Shown here: piece by piece, positions 28,521 to 29,962 of the stretch
How positions within the stretch are numbered: the first letter of the stretch is position 1
Layout of the letters: the number at the start of each line of letters is the position of its first letter
Assembly (NCBI GenBank): GCA_026770585.1
Contig: MU646305.1
Location: 1,069,190-1,099,151, forward strand
Origin: Baffinella frigidus
Taxonomy: Eukaryota > Cryptophyceae > Cryptomonadales > Baffinellaceae
Direction of reading: 5' to 3'
DNA: 29,962 nt
Made by a program: the position numbers and the translations under genes
The notes under the pieces: generated by a model
Database searches by the model: none
What the model was told of the DNA's origin: nothing
The model's input: the letters and a program-made list of their open reading frames with translations, nothing else

Positions 28521-28695
28521 ACTTTTGAACCACTGGGCCAGTTTCACTTTTCTCGACGGTTCTTGATTCCTCATCACGACCTCTCCAAACCTCTCGAAGA
28601 AACATCTCAAGCGGAGCACATGAAGATGCCGAAAACTCGCCTTGTTCGTGGAAAGTTGACTAAATCTGTGGGTCTGTTTCCGGGCCTCTGACGCC

Positions 28696-28980
28696 CTATA
28701 TTATCTGAGAGGGTTTGAAGAGGGCATTCTCGGGATTCCAGAACCGTCGAGAAGAGTGAAGTCGGCCCTCTGGGTCAAAAGTTGCAGCCCGAAGCGTCCC
28801 ACGGTGGTCCTGACGGGCCCGCCTCGGGGCCCCAGAACGACGGTAGAGCCCCTGTAACTCTTTCCATGCAAGGTGGTACCGAGAGGTTCCAATGGCAAAG
28901 TTTCTTAGAATTTCGAGGGCTACAACTTTCCAATAGGGACCCCTGAGTGCCACCTTGCAGGTAAACATGTTCCTACACAA
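28696..28980 (-). CDS. Possible 94-codon ORF of unknown nature
   Basis: An open frame in the least repetitive part of the flank, starting MCRNMFTCKVALRGPYWKVV. The composition is protein-like (mixed, with W, Y and charged residues) and no palindrome or tandem repeat explains it. No RNA signals were seen and I do not recognise a family; it may be a remnant of a larger element. Confidence 0.25.
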   Translation of the reverse strand: MCRNMFTCKVALRGPYWKVVALEILRNFAIGTSRYHLAWKELQGLYRRSGAPRRARQDHRGTLRAATFDPEGRLHSSRRFWNPENALFKPSQII

Positions 28981-29204
28981 AATAGGCCGATTGGGCCCCC
29001 TCTCTGTCGTGTTACTGACTGAACTCTCCGATGGGTTGGGCTCCCCGCCCCGCCCCCTGACCTCTGGCTCACCAGGTCAGCATGAACCTTATACAAATCA
29101 TTACTTTTTTGTAAATGAATTTTTTAATTCGTCGTTTTTGCGTTCGTTAGGACCTTACACCTCAACCCTTGAACTTTGAACCGGTCTGAGAGGTAGAGGA
29201 CCTT

Positions 29205-29341
29205 TTGGTATATGGACCAGATCTCAGTTTTAGCTTTTTGGCTTCCAGGCGGGAATGTGAGCAACTTGGTTCGATTTCGAGCCGCTCCAGGCGGAAAATG
29301 GCCCAAGCCACATCCTCGATTCGGTCCACTTGGAGGGCTGG
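29205..29341 (-). mobile_element. Family A element, copy 8 (reverse)
   Basis: CTCCAGGCGGAAAATGGCCC, AAGCCACATCCTCGATTCGG and TCCACTTGGAGGGCTGGGAG. The far end is worn (TATATGGACCAGATC). Confidence 0.75.
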
Positions 29342-29408
29342 GAGGAGTGTCAGGACCTGTAGGTATATCGCGTCACGTTTCGACCGCCCGAGATGGTCCT
29401 GTGGTTCC

Positions 29409-29610
29409 AAGGTTTGGGGTTCAGGGTTCAGTTCAGGGTTCAGCAGGGCGAGAGAGGAGTGACGGTTCCGGGTTCCGGGGTTCTCTTGGTCTTTAAAAAT
29501 AGTATCGAGTTTAAAAAAACCTTTAGAACAATCTTAGTTTTTAAAACCAACTATGTCTTACTTTCAAAACGAGTTAGGGTTCCGGGTTCCAGTTCCCGGG
29601 TTTAGGGGGT
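29409..29610 (-). repeat. Scattered TTCAGGG and TTCCGGG units
   Basis: GGTTCAGGGTTCAGTTCAGG and GGGTTCCGGGTTCCAG patches, telomere-like with changed bases, around an AAAA/TTTT-rich patch near 29490-29565. Confidence 0.65.
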
Positions 29611-29671
29611 ATACATCCGCGAGAACGTGCTTCGGGCTAGCAGCCGCAGTGGGTAGCCCGTCAAATTTCCA

Positions 29672-29752
29672 CCCTGTATCCCTAATCCCTAACAACCCTT
29701 ACCCCTAAACCCCAAGCCCTGAACTTACCCCTCTCCACCCCCCACCCTACTC
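29672..29752 (+). repeat. Short degenerate CCCTAAC block
   Basis: CCCTAATCCCTAAC and CCCCTAAACCCC patches. Confidence 0.65.
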
Positions 29753-29773
29753 ACCAAGTGCGAGTGAGGACGG

Positions 29774-29962
29774 TCCAGGGTCCAGGGTCGAGGGTCCAGG
29801 GTTGAGGGTTGAGGGTCGAGGGTTGAGGGTTGAGGGTTGAGGGGTGAGGGTTGAGGGTTGAGGGTCCAGGGTTGAGGGTTGAGGGGTGAGGGTTGAGGGG
29901 TGAGGGTTGAGGGGTGAGGGTTGAGGGTTGAGGGTTGAGGGGTGAGGGTTGAGGGTTGAGGG
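29774..29962 (-). repeat. GGGTTGA array, continuing past the window
   Basis: GGGTTGA and GGGGTGA units, starting with GGGTCCA. G-rich strand on +, opposite to the window start, with no CCCTAAA type left. Complement of the CCCTCAA array at 12491. Confidence 0.92.

Noticed and set aside
1-29962. tRNA, rRNA or snRNA genes
   Set aside because: Looked for the tRNA T-loop word GTTCGA with matching stems and for rRNA-like conserved runs; the few GTTCGA hits lie in family D/A repeats without a cloverleaf.
21304-29962. Missing C-terminal exon and stop of the kinase
   Set aside because: Several AG..GT-bounded frames exist (for example after TGTTTCAG at 23732), but none continued the family pattern in phase 0 well enough to report.

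Overview
ORGANISM AND SETTING. The window opens with CCCTAAA repeats, the telomere type of land plants, many algae, dinoflagellates and some other protists. It carries large GT-AG introns and dense small palindromic transposon remnants, so it is nuclear eukaryotic DNA. The one recognisable gene is an ABC1/UbiB-type atypical kinase of the kind common in plastid-bearing lineages. I infer an alga or another plastid-lineage protist and cannot name the species. The start is either a chromosome end or an internal telomere-like tract, because later introns also hold such tracts.

THE GENE. No long ORF here is convincing. Reading for splice junctions instead gives one gene of twelve small exons, all on the + strand and in the order of the ABC1 kinase fold: 186-236, 1848-1919, 2888-2989, 4988-5122, 7111-7218, 9883-9942, 12935-12993, 14070-14144, 15978-16079, 18515-18592, 20565-20628 and 21253-21303. 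Together they make 957 nt (319 codons) with no stop. Every junction is phase-compatible and all but one donor is GT. They cover the ExD motif region (EEADY), MEWVEG, the HADPHPGN catalytic loop, the YLDFG metal-binding motif and the helical C-terminal domain. The N-lobe (KxGQ, ATP-binding lysine) and the stop codon were not found. Exons are only about 4.5% of the 21-kb span.

EXON ECHOES. Nearly every intact exon has one or more broken copies ('echoes') next to it. Very often a palindromic element lies inside the echo or between echo and exon. One echo (15472-15781) is cut by two elements of different families, each with a clean target-site duplication. Removing both in silico restores the exon frame.

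MOBILE ELEMENTS. Family letters are mine. No transposase was seen, so all look non-autonomous (MITE or foldback type). A: ends CCACC-AGCCCTCCGAAGTGGACC. B: CCACACAGCGGGCTACGAAG. C: TGTCCCACTT, poly-C core. D: contains GAGCCCGGGCTC. E: CCACGCCAGA. F: CCACACGAGGCTATCTATGC. H: GTCCTGAAAACCGGGTAG. J: a 95-bp dispersed unit. K: TCATYCCGCC with GATY duplications. L: CCACTCGAGAATGC. M: GCCGCCACCAGCAACCCG. N: CCACACGGTGG. O: CCACCCTGGAGGC. P: CAGGGGTACCTCGCTCATAA with TA duplication. Q: TTAAGTGGCCAGTAGG. T: TTTACTACACAAA. W: CCTGTGTATCAAA. X: CACTGC with 5-bp duplications. Y: ACGCCAGTGAGGTAC. Z: GAGCGCTTTGCAGAG with TA duplication.

LAYOUT. 1-184 telomeric. 186-21303 split kinase gene, with introns made of MITEs, tandem repeats, microsatellites and degenerate telomere-like blocks (main ones near 9.4-9.9, 12.5-12.7, 13.7-14.07, 16.7-17.2 and 20.6-21.25 kb). 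21304-29962 is repeat-rich flank: a TCTAGGG tract, duplicated TC-rich segments, P and Q elements, a large inverted repeat (26.8-27.7 kb) and a terminal GGGTTGA array. There is a 10-N assembly gap at 16849-16858. I saw no rRNA, tRNA, CRISPR, bacterial operon signals, or promoter or poly(A) signal I would defend.
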